NCBI GenBank assembly: GCA_003523545.1
Contig: DQAM01000319.1
Coordinates: 1 to 12,521, forward strand
Length of the DNA: 12,521 nucleotides
DNA from: Dysgonomonas sp.
GTDB taxonomy: Bacteria; Bacteroidota; Bacteroidia; Bacteroidales; Dysgonomonadaceae
Direction of reading: 5' to 3'
In this document: one piece after another, positions 1 to 7,618 of the stretch
Position numbering within the stretch: position 1 is the first letter of the stretch
Layout of the letters: the number at the start of each line of letters is the position of its first letter
Position numbers and translations under genes: made by a program
The notes under the pieces: generated by a model
Databases searched by the model: none
Told to the model about the DNA's origin: nothing
Seen by the model: the letters and a program-made list of their open reading frames with translations, nothing else

Positions 1-370
1 TAACGAAACGTGTATTATCTATAAAGTGAATATGTTGATTTGACAACAAATAGGAAAATACATCTTTATGGTTATAAGGATTATATAGATGCAAAAAAAT
101 CTACCCGAGAATTTTCACTTAAAGATAAAGTATAGGAGATTTAGTAGACTGTCAAAAGTACATCAAATAAAATATTTGAATAAAAAATCTCATTAATCTG
201 GATTATTAAATAATGGTTTCCGTTATGTGTGAGGGACATAATTAAAAAAAGGTGGATTATTATTTAATTTGCGATTGGAAAGTTAAGAGATATTTAAATT
301 GAAATTTACAAAACATCAAGATGTATATCTACAATAAATACATCTAATCATTTATTAAAAGTATTATACA
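1..370. other. AT-rich intergenic leader upstream of the lipoprotein pair
   Basis: No convincing gene is seen here. Frame 1 is open from 25 to the stop at 133-135 (about 36 codons) and its translation looks somewhat protein-like, but it has no ATG and an in-frame TAA at 22-24. It could be the eroded tail of an upstream gene. A 7-bp inverted repeat (320-326 with 338-344, 11-nt loop) lies just upstream of the first lipoprotein gene. Partial matches to the Bacteroidetes -7 element TAnnTTTG occur at 171-178 and 264-271, without a clear -33 partner, so no promoter is assigned. Confidence 0.5.
320..344 (+). repeat. Inverted repeat in the 5' leader of the first lipoprotein gene
   Basis: GATGTAT at 320-326 pairs with ATACATC at 338-344 across an 11-nt loop, ending 26 nt before the ATG at 371. 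An overlapping alternative pairing, ACATC at 313-317 with GATGT at 320-324, would compete with it. It could be a small mRNA hairpin or an operator half-site pair. Stems this short arise by chance in AT-rich DNA, so the functional reading is weak. Confidence 0.3.
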
Positions 371-2257
371 ATGAAAAAGAATCCATTCTTTATGATGCTG
401 TTTGTATTGGCATTATTGATGTCGTGTGCAGACGAAAGGTATGGGCCGGAATCTCCGGAAACACAAGCTTCTACGATTAGAAACTATGTTTTTGCTTACA
501 AGGCCAATTCGGAAAATGATTCATTTAATACGAGGGCGACTTCGTTAAATGGAAAAACATGGGGTAATGGGGCTACCATACGAATTAAATTTCTGAATGG
601 TAGTACTATTGCACAGAACAAGGTAAAAGAAGTTGCCTCGGAATGGCTTAATTACGCAAATTTGAAATTTGAGTACGTTGCTTCATCTGAAAATGCGGAT
701 GTAAAAATAGCTTTCCATTGGAATGGTGAGCAGGTTTCGTGGTCTCAGATAGGTACAGACTGTAGAAATATTGCTCAAAATGTTCCTTCTATGAATATCA
801 TGCTGTTTAATGAGAATGATTCGAGAGAGATTAATTCGGAAGACTTTTCAGCTATTATTTTAAGAGAGTTCGGACATGTGCTGGGACTTGTATTTGAACA
901 TCAAGGATTTAATGCAGCATTCAAATGGGATGTGGCTCGTGTGAGGAACTATTTTCTGGCACAGGCATGGACCAATGCCCAGATAGATCAATTATTGACG
1001 GTTTATAATACTTCTCAAACGAATTACTCGCAATTTGACGAAGAATCAATTATGATATTATTCTTTCCGGATTTTCTGACGACAGACGGAAAAGGGTCGA
1101 AATGGAATTCGAAGTTATCTGATACAGATAAGTATTTTATAAATTCACTTTATCCCGGAGAGATTGTACTTCCTGATAGAGTAGAACTTACTTATAAACA
1201 GAATGGTGATCTCAATTCGTATCCGTATACAGGTATTCGTATTGGTGAATATTACTGGATAGACAACAATTTCTATCATCCATGTCCGGCAGGATATGGA
1301 GGTGATATAACACCAGGAATGGTTGATGCCTATATGAAAGCGATACATATGGACCTTAACAATAAAAATCTACCTGATTTTCCAAAGCAGTTATATGATC
1401 TGGAGAATTTCAATAAATATTATGGGCGATATTATGGTCCGACCAGTAATCTTTATATGATGCAGAATGGAAACATGTACGAAGGGCAAAATCTATCTTC
1501 CGGCTGGGGAGCGCCTAGTCAAGGGGATGTTAGACAGTTATTTGCCATGTGTCCGGTAGGTAGTAATGAACGTTTGAGCACCCATGATGTCCACGTTGCT
1601 TTGGCTGCCAAGCATGGAGATAATCCGGCAACTTCGCCATTATATATAGAATATCATGCCAATAGGGTGATTTATGGTGAAAAACCAGAATATATAAATA
1701 GATGTAATGATTCACATTATGTTTATTGGTATACACATACTGATCCCGGCGATGGTAGGCCTATTGAGTCTGTACAAAATATATATAAATTTAATATGAT
1801 GGCAGGCGGAGCAAGAGGCAATGCTTCCTGGAATTGGCAAAATAGTTTATATGATATAGAAACCGGAGCAGATCCATATCCTGGTCATTATGGTGTCGGG
1901 CAATATTTACGTCAAGTGCTTTATGGGTTCTATATGTGGACTGATCAATGGCCTATATCTGTTTTTGAAGCCATTGATACAAATAATACTATTGAAACTT
2001 ATCATTTATATAACATACGTTGGTGTCGCAAACTAACTGATGCAGAATTAGGATATAAGCTATATATAAATTCAGCACAAACTGATATACAAAAGTTGTC
2101 ACTAACAGAAAGTCCTAAGGCTGGATATACTGAGTTACCAAATGGATACCTACGAGGATTTTATGTACAATATATTCTGGATAAATCAAACCCAAAATAT
2201 ACAGTATCCGATATTGTTCGACTTTCTAGACAAGTTGATGACTTAGCACTAAGATAA
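371..2257 (+). CDS. Metzincin-like lipoprotein with degenerate zinc site (probable pseudoprotease), paralogue 1
   Basis: The 628-residue product starts with a lipoprotein signal peptide: MKKN, a hydrophobic stretch, and a lipobox ending LMSC, so Cys19 would be lipidated. The acidic residues just after it (ADE) resemble Bacteroidetes surface-export signals. Residues about 60-262 read as an astacin/matrixin-type metalloprotease fold: a FLNGS strand, a SWSQIGTD-like segment, the zinc helix at 165-177, a Met-turn S226-I227-M228, and a closing LSDTDKYFINSLYP. The expected zinc helix HExxHxxGxxH is here REFGHVLGLVF, so the first ligand is Arg165 and the third is Phe175; Glu166, His169 and Gly172 remain. 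Loss of two of three ligands argues against hydrolysis and suggests binding or a structural role. The C-terminal half has weak FISUMP-like features (IGEYYWIDNNF near 290, GWGAPSQGDVRQL near 378). It probably forms an operon with the paralogue 38 nt downstream. The substrate or partner is unknown. Confidence 0.72.
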   Translation: MKKNPFFMMLFVLALLMSCADERYGPESPETQASTIRNYVFAYKANSENDSFNTRATSLNGKTWGNGATIRIKFLNGSTIAQNKVKEVASEWLNYANLKFEYVASSENADVKIAFHWNGEQVSWSQIGTDCRNIAQNVPSMNIMLFNENDSREINSEDFSAIILREFGHVLGLVFEHQGFNAAFKWDVARVRNYFLAQAWTNAQIDQLLTVYNTSQTNYSQFDEESIMILFFPDFLTTDGKGSKWNSKLSDTDKYFINSLYPGEIVLPDRVELTYKQNGDLNSYPYTGIRIGEYYWIDNNFYHPCPAGYGGDITPGMVDAYMKAIHMDLNNKNLPDFPKQLYDLENFNKYYGRYYGPTSNLYMMQNGNMYEGQNLSSGWGAPSQGDVRQLFAMCPVGSNERLSTHDVHVALAAKHGDNPATSPLYIEYHANRVIYGEKPEYINRCNDSHYVYWYTHTDPGDGRPIESVQNIYKFNMMAGGARGNASWNWQNSLYDIETGADPYPGHYGVGQYLRQVLYGFYMWTDQWPISVFEAIDTNNTIETYHLYNIRWCRKLTDAELGYKLYINSAQTDIQKLSLTESPKAGYTELPNGYLRGFYVQYILDKSNPKYTVSDIVRLSRQVDDLALR

Positions 2258-2295
2258 ATCTATTAAACTAGACATTAATTTAAAACTAAAACAAA

Positions 2296-4272
2296 ATGAA
2301 AAAAAATCTATTTTTTACAATGCTATCGATGTTGGCACTATTGATAACATCGTGTTCACAAGAGATAGAAGATGCCCAAAGTATGGATACTAATGTGTCG
2401 GCTATAAATGTAAAAGACTATGTCTTTGCATATAAAACAATTGATGATACTCAGTTAAATACAAGAGCAGTATTAAGCCGAAAGGGCTGGGAACAGAATG
2501 AAGAAATTCTGATAGCATTCCTAAATGGTAGTGATTTAGCAAAAAACAGAGTAAAAGAAGTCGCTAATGAGTGGCAGAAACTGATAAACCTCAAATTTAC
2601 ATATACCACTAATGTATCGGAAGCGTATGTGAAAATTGGTTTTAAATACAATGGAGACCGTGTTAATTGGTCGTATCTGGGTACGGACTGCTTAGACACT
2701 TATGGTATGAATGCCACTACCATGAATTTGCTTTTGAACGACGAAAATAGCACCGCTGAGATAAACTCTCAGGATTTTGCTGGAATCATTCTTCGCGAAT
2801 TCGGGCATATGCTAGGTCTAGTGAATGAACATCAGGGACCGAACTCTACTATTGAGATAGACCGAGATAGGGCATTTGCATATTTCAGACCTTTTGGCTG
2901 GGAAGAAAAACAAATCGAAGACTGGATCATGAAGAAATTCATGTTGAGACCGCCTTTGGTTACAGCTTATACAGCTTATGATGAGAATTCAATTATGGCC
3001 ATCTATATCCCGGCGCATATAACGACTAATGGTGTGGGCAGTAATAGGTTCAATAATGCATTGTCTGCTACAGATAAAGAATTTATCAGCAGCTTATATC
3101 CTAGACTTGATCCTGATGAATATGAATCTTTACCTAAAAATCCAAGAACAGTTTTTCATTATATGGATGTCTGGACATATGACCAACCTGCACACGGAGT
3201 TACGCCTGCTGATATGGATAATTGGTTGCCTAATCAAATGGGACATGAAGGTGTCGCTGATGGTTTTTGGTATGCCAGAGATGGTGTACAGAATATGTGG
3301 ATTTTGTCTGCTCAAGGTACTCATAAAGTAGTGGATTGTGATGAGATAAGTTTCTTTGCTCAGCCGTTGCGGCAGACATTGGGTAGGAATGGAAATCAAT
3401 GGTTAGAGGGTTTGGATGTAAGACAATCCGATTTGGACGGTGAGCGTATGTTCAGCTCAAGGGTAACAGATTTGAATACTTACACTTCTTTATATGGCAG
3501 CTATTATCCATGGGGTGTTAATACTTTGTGGGCATGCTTCTTCCCTAAAGGTAACAGCTATACTAATGGCGGTAGTGGATTTCAATTATTTACTGATAAT
3601 ACAAAATCTATAGATATAACAGATGGTTGGGGGCTCCCTACTACTGATATTATTTTGCAACTTATAGGTCAATTGCCCAGACATCATGAACTTAATGGTA
3701 CGGGTAACCGATGGGATGATATTCGGAACTTCTTTTTTCCTGATAAAAACACAGATATTATCACAAATGCTTCATCCTCATGGTTTAAATTGTCAGATAA
3801 TTCAACTACTCAAAATATATCAGGTTTGGGTTTATTCCCTGCCGGAAAACTACCTAATGAGAATGTAAGACCTTTGGGTGTAGTCGATTTTGGTATGTCT
3901 CATGTGATGCCTACATTCAAAAGAAATGGAGCAATATCTGTGACTTCTTTTGCAAATGCCGGGTCGGCATTACATAGGCAAGGATTACGTATTTCATCGT
4001 TAATTGCTTATGCTCATGGGGGAAATATTCGTTATTCTCGTATAAAAACTGCGCAAGAATTAGGTTATAAATTAGTTATTGATGAAGCTTCGGATAAAAT
4101 ACTTTTTGTTTCTCCATCTGATCCGCGTCAAGATATTCCGGTTGGTATCCTTCGCGGTGTAGCCTTGCGTTATTCTAATAGAGATCAAAGAGTTGTTTGT
4201 AAATCATACAGCGAGATACGTGAAGAAGCGGGACAATTAACTACGAGTGCTATTCTTGATATTGAATATTGA
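2296..4272 (+). CDS. Metzincin-like lipoprotein with degenerate zinc site (probable pseudoprotease), paralogue 2
   Basis: This 658-residue product is a tandem paralogue of the preceding gene. It has the same MKKN start and a lipobox LITSC with Cys20 as the predicted lipid attachment site, followed by SQEIED. Residues about 60-270 match paralogue 1 closely (RVKEVANEW, VNWSYLGTDC, INSQDFAGIILREFGH, ATDKEFISSLYP). The zinc helix reads REFGHMLGLVN: Arg167 replaces the first ligand and Asn177 the third, while Glu168, His171 and Gly174 are kept. The Met-turn is S232-I-M234. The C-terminal half is much more diverged, sharing mainly a GWGLP-type segment near 444 and a closing ELGYKLVID...LRG...RYSNRDQR module. 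The paralogous module after LRG also survives in the fragment at 4454-4624. A terminator follows at 4366. The start fits the signal peptide, and no Shine-Dalgarno site is visible. Function beyond a surface or periplasmic lipoprotein is unknown. Confidence 0.72.
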   Translation: MKKNLFFTMLSMLALLITSCSQEIEDAQSMDTNVSAINVKDYVFAYKTIDDTQLNTRAVLSRKGWEQNEEILIAFLNGSDLAKNRVKEVANEWQKLINLKFTYTTNVSEAYVKIGFKYNGDRVNWSYLGTDCLDTYGMNATTMNLLLNDENSTAEINSQDFAGIILREFGHMLGLVNEHQGPNSTIEIDRDRAFAYFRPFGWEEKQIEDWIMKKFMLRPPLVTAYTAYDENSIMAIYIPAHITTNGVGSNRFNNALSATDKEFISSLYPRLDPDEYESLPKNPRTVFHYMDVWTYDQPAHGVTPADMDNWLPNQMGHEGVADGFWYARDGVQNMWILSAQGTHKVVDCDEISFFAQPLRQTLGRNGNQWLEGLDVRQSDLDGERMFSSRVTDLNTYTSLYGSYYPWGVNTLWACFFPKGNSYTNGGSGFQLFTDNTKSIDITDGWGLPTTDIILQLIGQLPRHHELNGTGNRWDDIRNFFFPDKNTDIITNASSSWFKLSDNSTTQNISGLGLFPAGKLPNENVRPLGVVDFGMSHVMPTFKRNGAISVTSFANAGSALHRQGLRISSLIAYAHGGNIRYSRIKTAQELGYKLVIDEASDKILFVSPSDPRQDIPVGILRGVALRYSNRDQRVVCKSYSEIREEAGQLTTSAILDIEY

Positions 4273-4365
4273 GCATGAAATATCTGATTAATTTTTTATA
4301 AATAAGCTTTTTAGTTTTTGATTATTTCTGTAAGAATAATTTGAAAAATAATTTAAAAGTTCAAG

Positions 4366-4396
4366 TAGTCGGAGGATTTTTCTTCCGACTATTTTT
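4366..4396 (+). terminator. Rho-independent terminator of the lipoprotein pair
   Basis: TAGTCGGAGGA (4366-4376) pairs with TCTTCCGACTA (4381-4391) as an 11-bp stem with one G-T wobble and a TTTT loop. A run of five T follows. It lies about 95 nt after the stop of the second lipoprotein gene and before the stranded paralogue fragment. Confidence 0.8.
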
Positions 4397-4453
4397 GTGC
4401 AATTTTTAGTTCCTTCATGAATTAATACTAAGCCTTTAAGATATAAAGAATAA

Positions 4454-4624
4454 TTAATTAATCGTGATGCATCTGTACCTTTTAGTCAACATACGGCTTT
4501 GGAAAGAGGAGTATATCTACGATATACAAACCGTAATCAACGGGTTGCAACAAAATCTTGGTCGGAAATTAAAGCTAAAGCTAATGAATTGAGGGGATAT
4601 TTGAGTATAGATGCTAATCAATAG
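4454..4624 (+). pseudogene. C-terminal remnant of a third lipoprotein paralogue
   Basis: This open stretch of 56 codons ends in TAG at 4622-4624 and has no in-frame ATG. An in-frame TAA sits directly before it at 4451-4453. Its translation contains LERGVYLRYTNRNQRVATKS and then WSEIKAKANEL, which aligns without gaps to the end of the second lipoprotein (ILRGVALRYSNRDQRVVCKS, then YSEIREEAGQL). The metzincin domain, signal peptide and most of the protein are absent from the preceding sequence, which instead holds the terminator of the upstream gene. The best reading is the 3' stub of a formerly longer tandem array, left after an internal deletion, still followed by a terminator. It is unlikely to be expressed as a protein. 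Confidence 0.75.
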
Positions 4625-4638
4625 ATAAATAAATCTTC

Positions 4639-4671
4639 AAAAGCCGACTTCATTATTCAGTCGGCTTTTTT
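4639..4671. terminator. Bidirectional terminator between convergent units
   Basis: AAAAGCCGACT (4639-4649) and AGTCGGCTTTT (4659-4669) form a perfect 11-bp stem around a 9-nt loop. T-rich tails follow on both strands: CTTTTTTAT on the + strand, and CTTTTGAAGATTTATTT on the - strand. It sits between the paralogue fragment and the 3' end of lpdA, so it can end transcripts from both sides. Confidence 0.8.
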
Positions 4672-4716
4672 ATAGAATTAAAAATATCAATTAATTATGA
4701 TAGCTTTAAATATTTC

Positions 4717-6069
4717 TTAGAATTCCTTTCCACACTCCTGAATCACTTCCGATAGAGTAGGGTGGGCATGAATCATATCTTTAAATTCTTGTACGGTAGT
4801 TCCTTTATTGATTAGTGAACTGATTTCGTGTATCAGGTCGGCAGCGTGTGCTCCGAAAAGATGACAGCCTAAAATCTTACCGTTTTCATCCGACAGTATT
4901 TTACAGAAACCGTCAGGTTCATTCATGCTGATAGCTTTGCCGTTGGCTCGAAAAAATGATTTCTTAGCTTTATAAGCGATTCCCTTTTCCTTGCATTGTT
5001 CTTCGGTCAGACCGACTGTGGCAACTTCGGGAAAAGTAAATACGGCAGACGGCATAACATCTAGTCTAATATTATCTTTTTCTCCCAAAATATGATGAAT
5101 AGCTATCATTCCCTGAAATGTTGCTGCATGAGCCAGCAGGCATTTACCGTTCACATCACCTACGGCATAAATATGAGGCCGATTTGTCTGCATGGATTCG
5201 TTCACTTCGATACCTTTTGGAGAAAATGCGATATTTATATCCGAAAGATTGAGCGAGTCCACATTTGCTGCACGTCCCACCGCCATTAAAACGGTATCAG
5301 CAATACATTCTTTGGTTTCACCTTTGAATTCGTAACTTACAACCAGTTCACCGTCCGTTTCACTTTTATTTATCTTTTGGACAGCTGCCTGATTGGTAAT
5401 TTCAATACCTTTCTTAACAAAGGATTGTTTCAACCTTTTGGTTAAGTCAGTGTCAAAACTCGGAAGAATTTCCTTCATGTATTCCAATACTGTCACCTTA
5501 CTTCCGAAAGCATTGAAAATGGATGCAAATTCCAATCCGATTACACCTGCACCGATAATGCAAAGGCGTTCTGGTATATGGTCGATATCCAATATTTCTT
5601 TCGATGTTATTACTCCCGAAAGTGATTTTCCTTCAATCGGAAGGTATTTGGTTACTGAACCCGTAGCAATGATTATGTTTTTAGCTGTATATTCTTCACC
5701 GTTGACGAGGACTGTATTTTCGTTTTTGAAGGATGCTTTTCCTTGTACATAGGTGATAAGCTTATTTTTCATAAGAAATTTGACTCCTTGTACAAGGGTT
5801 CTGACAACCTCATTTTTTCGCTCTACTACTTTTTTGAAATCGAACGTATAAGACAAATCATTGATTCCGAATTGTTCGGCATGCTTTAAATCTTCCATCA
5901 AAGCGGCATTTCTGCAAAATGATTTGGTCGGGATACATCCTTCGTTGAGGCAAGTTCCACCGGGTTTTTCCGATTCGATAATCGTGACACTAAGTCCGCG
6001 TTTGGCTGCATAAACGGCCGTTTCGTATCCTCCGGGACCTGCACCGATAATAATTATATCGCTGTTCAT
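4717..6069 (-). CDS. lpdA: Dihydrolipoyl dehydrogenase (L-protein of glycine cleavage)
   Basis: This cytoplasmic FAD enzyme reoxidises the dihydrolipoyl arm of GcvH and passes electrons to NAD+. The 450-residue sequence begins with the FAD-binding dinucleotide fold (GAGPGGYE, 9-16) and the redox disulfide motif GGTCLNEGCIPTK, with Cys40 and Cys45. The NAD-binding GAGVIGLE lies at 173-180 and the second FAD motif YAVGDVNG at 301-308. The dimerisation domain ends with the HAHPTLSE motif, giving His436 as catalytic base and Glu441 as its partner. There is no N-terminal lipoyl domain, and all key residues are present. It is the last gene of the operon, 97 nt after gcvPB, separated by a palindromic repeat. 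Because its partner genes are all glycine cleavage, a dedicated L-protein role is likely, though it could also serve 2-oxoacid dehydrogenases encoded elsewhere. Confidence 0.95.
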   Translation of the reverse strand: MNSDIIIIGAGPGGYETAVYAAKRGLSVTIIESEKPGGTCLNEGCIPTKSFCRNAALMEDLKHAEQFGINDLSYTFDFKKVVERKNEVVRTLVQGVKFLMKNKLITYVQGKASFKNENTVLVNGEEYTAKNIIIATGSVTKYLPIEGKSLSGVITSKEILDIDHIPERLCIIGAGVIGLEFASIFNAFGSKVTVLEYMKEILPSFDTDLTKRLKQSFVKKGIEITNQAAVQKINKSETDGELVVSYEFKGETKECIADTVLMAVGRAANVDSLNLSDINIAFSPKGIEVNESMQTNRPHIYAVGDVNGKCLLAHAATFQGMIAIHHILGEKDNIRLDVMPSAVFTFPEVATVGLTEEQCKEKGIAYKAKKSFFRANGKAISMNEPDGFCKILSDENGKILGCHLFGAHAADLIHEISSLINKGTTVQEFKDMIHAHPTLSEVIQECGKEF

Positions 6070-6085
6070 AATATGTAATAATAAA

Positions 6086-6150
6086 GCCCCCCTCAGTCCC
6101 CCCGAGGGTGGGAAGCAGATTTCTCCCCTTTGGGGAGATTAAGAGGGGCC
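6086..6150. repeat. Palindromic multi-hairpin element, copy A (gcvPB-lpdA spacer)
   Basis: This GC-rich island lies in an AT-rich spacer. Outer arms CCCCTC (6089-6094) and GAGGGG (6143-6148) enclose two hairpins. The first is TCCCCCC-GAG-GGTGGGA (6097-6113, one mismatch). The second is a perfect 7-bp stem, TCTCCCC-TTT-GGGGAGA (6122-6138). The layout and several sequence blocks match the element at 9469-9559. From memory, C-rich/G-rich palindromes of this kind are scattered between genes in many Bacteroidetes; I could not check this here. Confidence 0.75.
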
Positions 6151-6166
6151 GTTATTTTCAAATTGA

Positions 6167-7615
6167 TTAGTCTTTGTATTTTATAAGCGGTTTCTTGGCA
6201 GCCGTTGTCTCATCCAACCTGCGGACAGGAGTAGAGTAGGGCGCATTCTTCACCGTTTCGGGGTCTTCTTTCGCTTCAATAGCAACCTTCTTCATTATCT
6301 CGATGAAGCTGTCCAGTGTATCCAAAGATTCCGTTTCCACAGGTTCTATCATGATTGATTGATGGAACAACAATGGGAAATAAATCGTCGGAGCATGGAA
6401 GCCGTAATCCAGAAGCCGTTTAGCCACATCGAGCGTAGTTACACCTGTGGATTTATCTAGAAGACCATCGAAAACAAATTCATGCTTACATAAACCCTCA
6501 ATCGGCAAATAATAGTAGTCTTTCAGAGATTCCTTTATGTAATTTGCATTCAGAGTCGCCAAAGGACCTACATATTTCAGTTTTTCCTTTCCTAATGTAA
6601 GGATATAAACATAGGCACGAAGATAAACCGAGAAATTACCGAGGAAAGAAGATATCGAACCTAAGGAGTTCTCTCCGTTTTCAAGATAGAAACGGTCATC
6701 GTCTTTTTTTACTCTCGGATTGGGTAGGTAATCGACAAGCTTTGCACAAACACCAACAGGACCGCTTCCCGGACCACCACCTCCATGAGGTGTCGAGAAT
6801 GTTTTATGCAGATTGATATGCATGATATCAAATCCCATATCACCCGGACGGCATTTACCCAATAACGGATTCAGGTTTGCTCCGTCATAATAAAGTAAAC
6901 CGCCTGCATCATGTACAAGTTTGGCAATCTCTAATATCTCAGTTTCAAATATTCCCAAAGTATTCGGATTAGTCATCATAATACCTGCAATAGTATCGTC
7001 CAGAAGCGGTTCTAAATCGGCAACATTGATGGTTCCTTTATCATTCGATTTTACTTCAACTATTTCAAGACCACAAACGGCAGCACTCGCAGGATTTGTT
7101 CCGTGCGCGCTGTCGGGTACAATCACTTTAGTACGTTTTGTATCACCACGTTTCATGTGGTATTGGCGCATAATCATCAATCCTACTAATTCACCGTGTG
7201 AACCGGCATAAGGATTCAATGTATATTCCGCCAATCCGGAAATTTCAGATAATGACTTAGCCAGATTATAATACACTTCCAAAGCTCCCTGTATGCTATC
7301 CTCTGACTGAAAAGGATGAAGTGATGTAAATGCGGGCAATCCCGAGATTTCATCATTGATTTTAGGATTGTATTTCATTGTACACGAACCCAACGGATAA
7401 AAGCCCGTTTCTACACCGAAGTTCATGTTGGAAACGTTCGTATAATGGCGTGCCACGTCTAATTCGCTTACTTCGGGAAGTTCAGCTTCCTGCGCTCTTC
7501 CCAAATCGGAAGGTATATCTTTGATGGAATATTCAGCAATCCCGTTTTCAGGTAAAGTATAACCTGTACGTCCTTCTTTCGAAAGTTCGAAAATTAATTT
7601 ATCGTAATATTTCAT
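6167..7615 (-). CDS. gcvPB: Glycine dehydrogenase (decarboxylating) subunit 2, P-protein C-terminal half
   Basis: This is the PLP-bearing half of P-protein, which decarboxylates glycine and loads aminomethyl onto the lipoyl arm of GcvH. The 482-residue length suits GcvPB of split systems (E. coli uses one fused chain of about 957 residues). Visible motifs are GSCTMKYNPK at 76-85, DSAHGTNPASA at 168-178, YDGANLNP at 243-250, and HINLHKTFSTPHGGGGPG, where Lys271 is the expected Schiff-base lysine followed by the glycine-rich loop. The ATG lies 3 nt after the gcvPA stop and is preceded by a strong Shine-Dalgarno site inside the end of gcvPA. This fits coupled translation and matched amounts of the two halves. 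No key residue is missing. Confidence 0.96.
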   Translation of the reverse strand: MKYYDKLIFELSKEGRTGYTLPENGIAEYSIKDIPSDLGRAQEAELPEVSELDVARHYTNVSNMNFGVETGFYPLGSCTMKYNPKINDEISGLPAFTSLHPFQSEDSIQGALEVYYNLAKSLSEISGLAEYTLNPYAGSHGELVGLMIMRQYHMKRGDTKRTKVIVPDSAHGTNPASAAVCGLEIVEVKSNDKGTINVADLEPLLDDTIAGIMMTNPNTLGIFETEILEIAKLVHDAGGLLYYDGANLNPLLGKCRPGDMGFDIMHINLHKTFSTPHGGGGPGSGPVGVCAKLVDYLPNPRVKKDDDRFYLENGENSLGSISSFLGNFSVYLRAYVYILTLGKEKLKYVGPLATLNANYIKESLKDYYYLPIEGLCKHEFVFDGLLDKSTGVTTLDVAKRLLDYGFHAPTIYFPLLFHQSIMIEPVETESLDTLDSFIEIMKKVAIEAKEDPETVKNAPYSTPVRRLDETTAAKKPLIKYKD

Positions 7616-7618
7616 GGC

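Noticed and set aside
25..135. Open stretch of about 36 codons at the left edge, + strand
   Set aside because: It has no ATG and an in-frame stop directly upstream. An open run of this length is expected fairly often in AT-rich DNA. It may be an eroded gene tail, but the evidence is too thin for a feature.
371..4272. Annotating the two lipoproteins as active zinc metalloproteases
   Set aside because: Two of the three zinc-binding histidines are replaced in both proteins, so activity cannot be assumed from family membership.
5393..5752. 119-codon open frame antisense to lpdA
   Set aside because: It is a shadow of the dehydrogenase gene on the other strand, with no independent start signal or recognised domain.
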